Assembly (NCBI GenBank): GCA_029262915.1
Contig: JAJCYN010000362.1
Span: 1-7,658 of the forward strand
DNA: 7,658 bases
Direction of reading: 5' to 3'
Source: Flavobacteriales bacterium
GTDB taxonomy: Bacteria > Bacteroidota > Bacteroidia > Flavobacteriales_E > Vicingaceae
The position numbers and the translations under genes were made by a program. The notes under the pieces are model-generated. The model saw only the letters and a program-made list of their open reading frames with translations, was not told the origin of the DNA and did no database searches. This document shows, in pieces, positions 7,048-7,658 of this stretch. How positions within the stretch are numbered: position 1 is the first letter of the stretch; each line of letters starts with the position of its first letter.

Positions 7048-7596
7048 TTATTTCCCAGATTTTTGTTTGATCATTGCTTCTACTCCTTTTTGGAAATTTT
7101 TAGGACCTCCTGCTACGTAACCAGTTTTGCCTAAAGCATCAATAGTAAATTGTCCTTTTTCATCTTTACCCAAATTAAACACCCATAAAGTTGGGTATCC
7201 TGTTACTTTAAAAGCTTGTGCCAACCCATAGTTTTGTTCTTTATACTTTTGAGGAATTTGAAATCTTCTTGGAAAATCTAATTCTACTAACACTACATTT
7301 TCTTCAGCCCAAGTTTTGAATTCAGCTTTATCAAAAACTTCGTACTTTAGTTTCTTACACCAACCACACCAATCACTACCGGTAAAATTAGCCATAATCG
7401 GTTTCCCAGTCTTTTCAGAGACTTCATAAGCTTTGTTAATATCAACCATCCAACCATCAGCATGCGCTTTATAATTATCTTCTGATACCGCTTTTACTTG
7501 TGGTTTAAGTTTTGTTTGTAATACTCCATTTTGAGAATAGACAGATGATACAACCAGCACCATTAAGGAAATCAATATTATTTTTAGTGTTTTCAT
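7048..7596 (-). CDS. Secreted thioredoxin-fold protein with CGWC active site
   Basis: A 182-residue predicted periplasmic thiol-disulfide protein. Residues 1-21 form a signal peptide (probable cleavage VYS/Q22). A linker of about 25 residues is followed by a thioredoxin fold. It has a strand and active site, KPIMANFTGSDWCGWCKK (65-82, with C77 and C80), then VVLVELDFPRR (101-111) and the cis-proline loop VTGYPTLWVF (131-140, with P135). The SDWCGWC context resembles the Thioredoxin_7/DsbD C-terminal-domain type rather than classical WCGPC thioredoxin, and suggests a reductive or disulfide-repair role; direction and partner are not shown by the sequence. The protein has no membrane segment beyond the signal peptide. 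It converges on the HtrA protease gene and shares its terminator. Confidence 0.93.
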   Translation of the reverse strand: MKTLKIILISLMVLVVSSVYSQNGVLQTKLKPQVKAVSEDNYKAHADGWMVDINKAYEVSEKTGKPIMANFTGSDWCGWCKKLKYEVFDKAEFKTWAEENVVLVELDFPRRFQIPQKYKEQNYGLAQAFKVTGYPTLWVFNLGKDEKGQFTIDALGKTGYVAGGPKNFQKGVEAMIKQKSGK

Positions 7597-7634
7597 AAGT
7601 CAAATTTATGATTGTAAGTTATCAAATTCTATAC

Positions 7635-7642
7635 CAAAGTTA
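7635..7642 (-). promoter_or_regulatory. Candidate -7 element for the thioredoxin-like gene
   Basis: On the minus strand TAACTTTG matches TAnnTTTG exactly and would give a leader of about 30 nt. The -33 element would lie at or beyond the window edge and cannot be checked. A second exact match, TAAATTTG (7608-7601), ends only four bases before the ATG and is less likely. Confidence 0.45.
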
Positions 7643-7658
7643 ATGAATTCCATGCATT

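Noticed and set aside
1..7658. Search for mobile elements, CRISPR, toxin-antitoxin, defence genes, tRNA and riboswitches
   Set aside because: No repeat-spacer pattern, transposase or integrase motif, cloverleaf, long structured leader or paired small genes were seen; all long coding frames are accounted for by ordinary genes.

Overview
This is an AT-rich chromosomal window from a Bacteroidetes bacterium, most likely of the order Flavobacteriales; the family is not resolvable by eye. The evidence is the DnaK sequence with a GGGTHD second phosphate loop, a lipoprotein resembling the DUF4249 family, a PD40/TPR envelope protein, the near absence of Shine-Dalgarno sequences, and several matches to the Bacteroidetes housekeeping promoter (-33 TTG, -7 TAnnTTTG). 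No tRNA, rRNA, CRISPR array, insertion sequence or prophage gene is visible. The window looks like core genome.

Layout. Positions 1-832 (minus) hold the N-terminal 277 codons of dnaK, cut by the window edge. Its 167-bp upstream gap carries a cluster of TGTC/GTCA repeats. Positions 1000-2112 (minus) encode a lipoprotein. A 132-bp divergent promoter region separates it from panB (2245-3063, plus), the first enzyme of the pantothenate branch, which is followed by an intrinsic terminator. Then come, on the plus strand, a secreted TPR plus PD40 beta-propeller protein without an OmpA domain (3141-4724), a RluA-family pseudouridine synthase overlapping it by one base (4724-5428), and an HtrA/DegP-family serine protease with two PDZ domains (5522-6976). 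A strong, probably bidirectional terminator separates this protease from a convergent secreted thioredoxin-fold protein (7048-7596, minus).

Functional picture. Two themes recur: protein quality control (DnaK in the cytoplasm, HtrA protease and a CGWC thioredoxin in the envelope) and envelope proteins (lipoprotein, PD40 protein). panB and the pseudouridine synthase are housekeeping genes. Apart from the PD40-rluA overlap, no pair of genes is forced into one system by the sequence.

No clearly novel multi-gene system was found. The most interesting signals are regulatory: the TGTC/GTCA cluster before dnaK, and the palindrome, TTTAACAT tandem repeat and GGTTAA/TTAACC inverted repeat before the protease gene. 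Next is the OmpA-less PD40 protein translationally coupled to an RNA-modifying enzyme.
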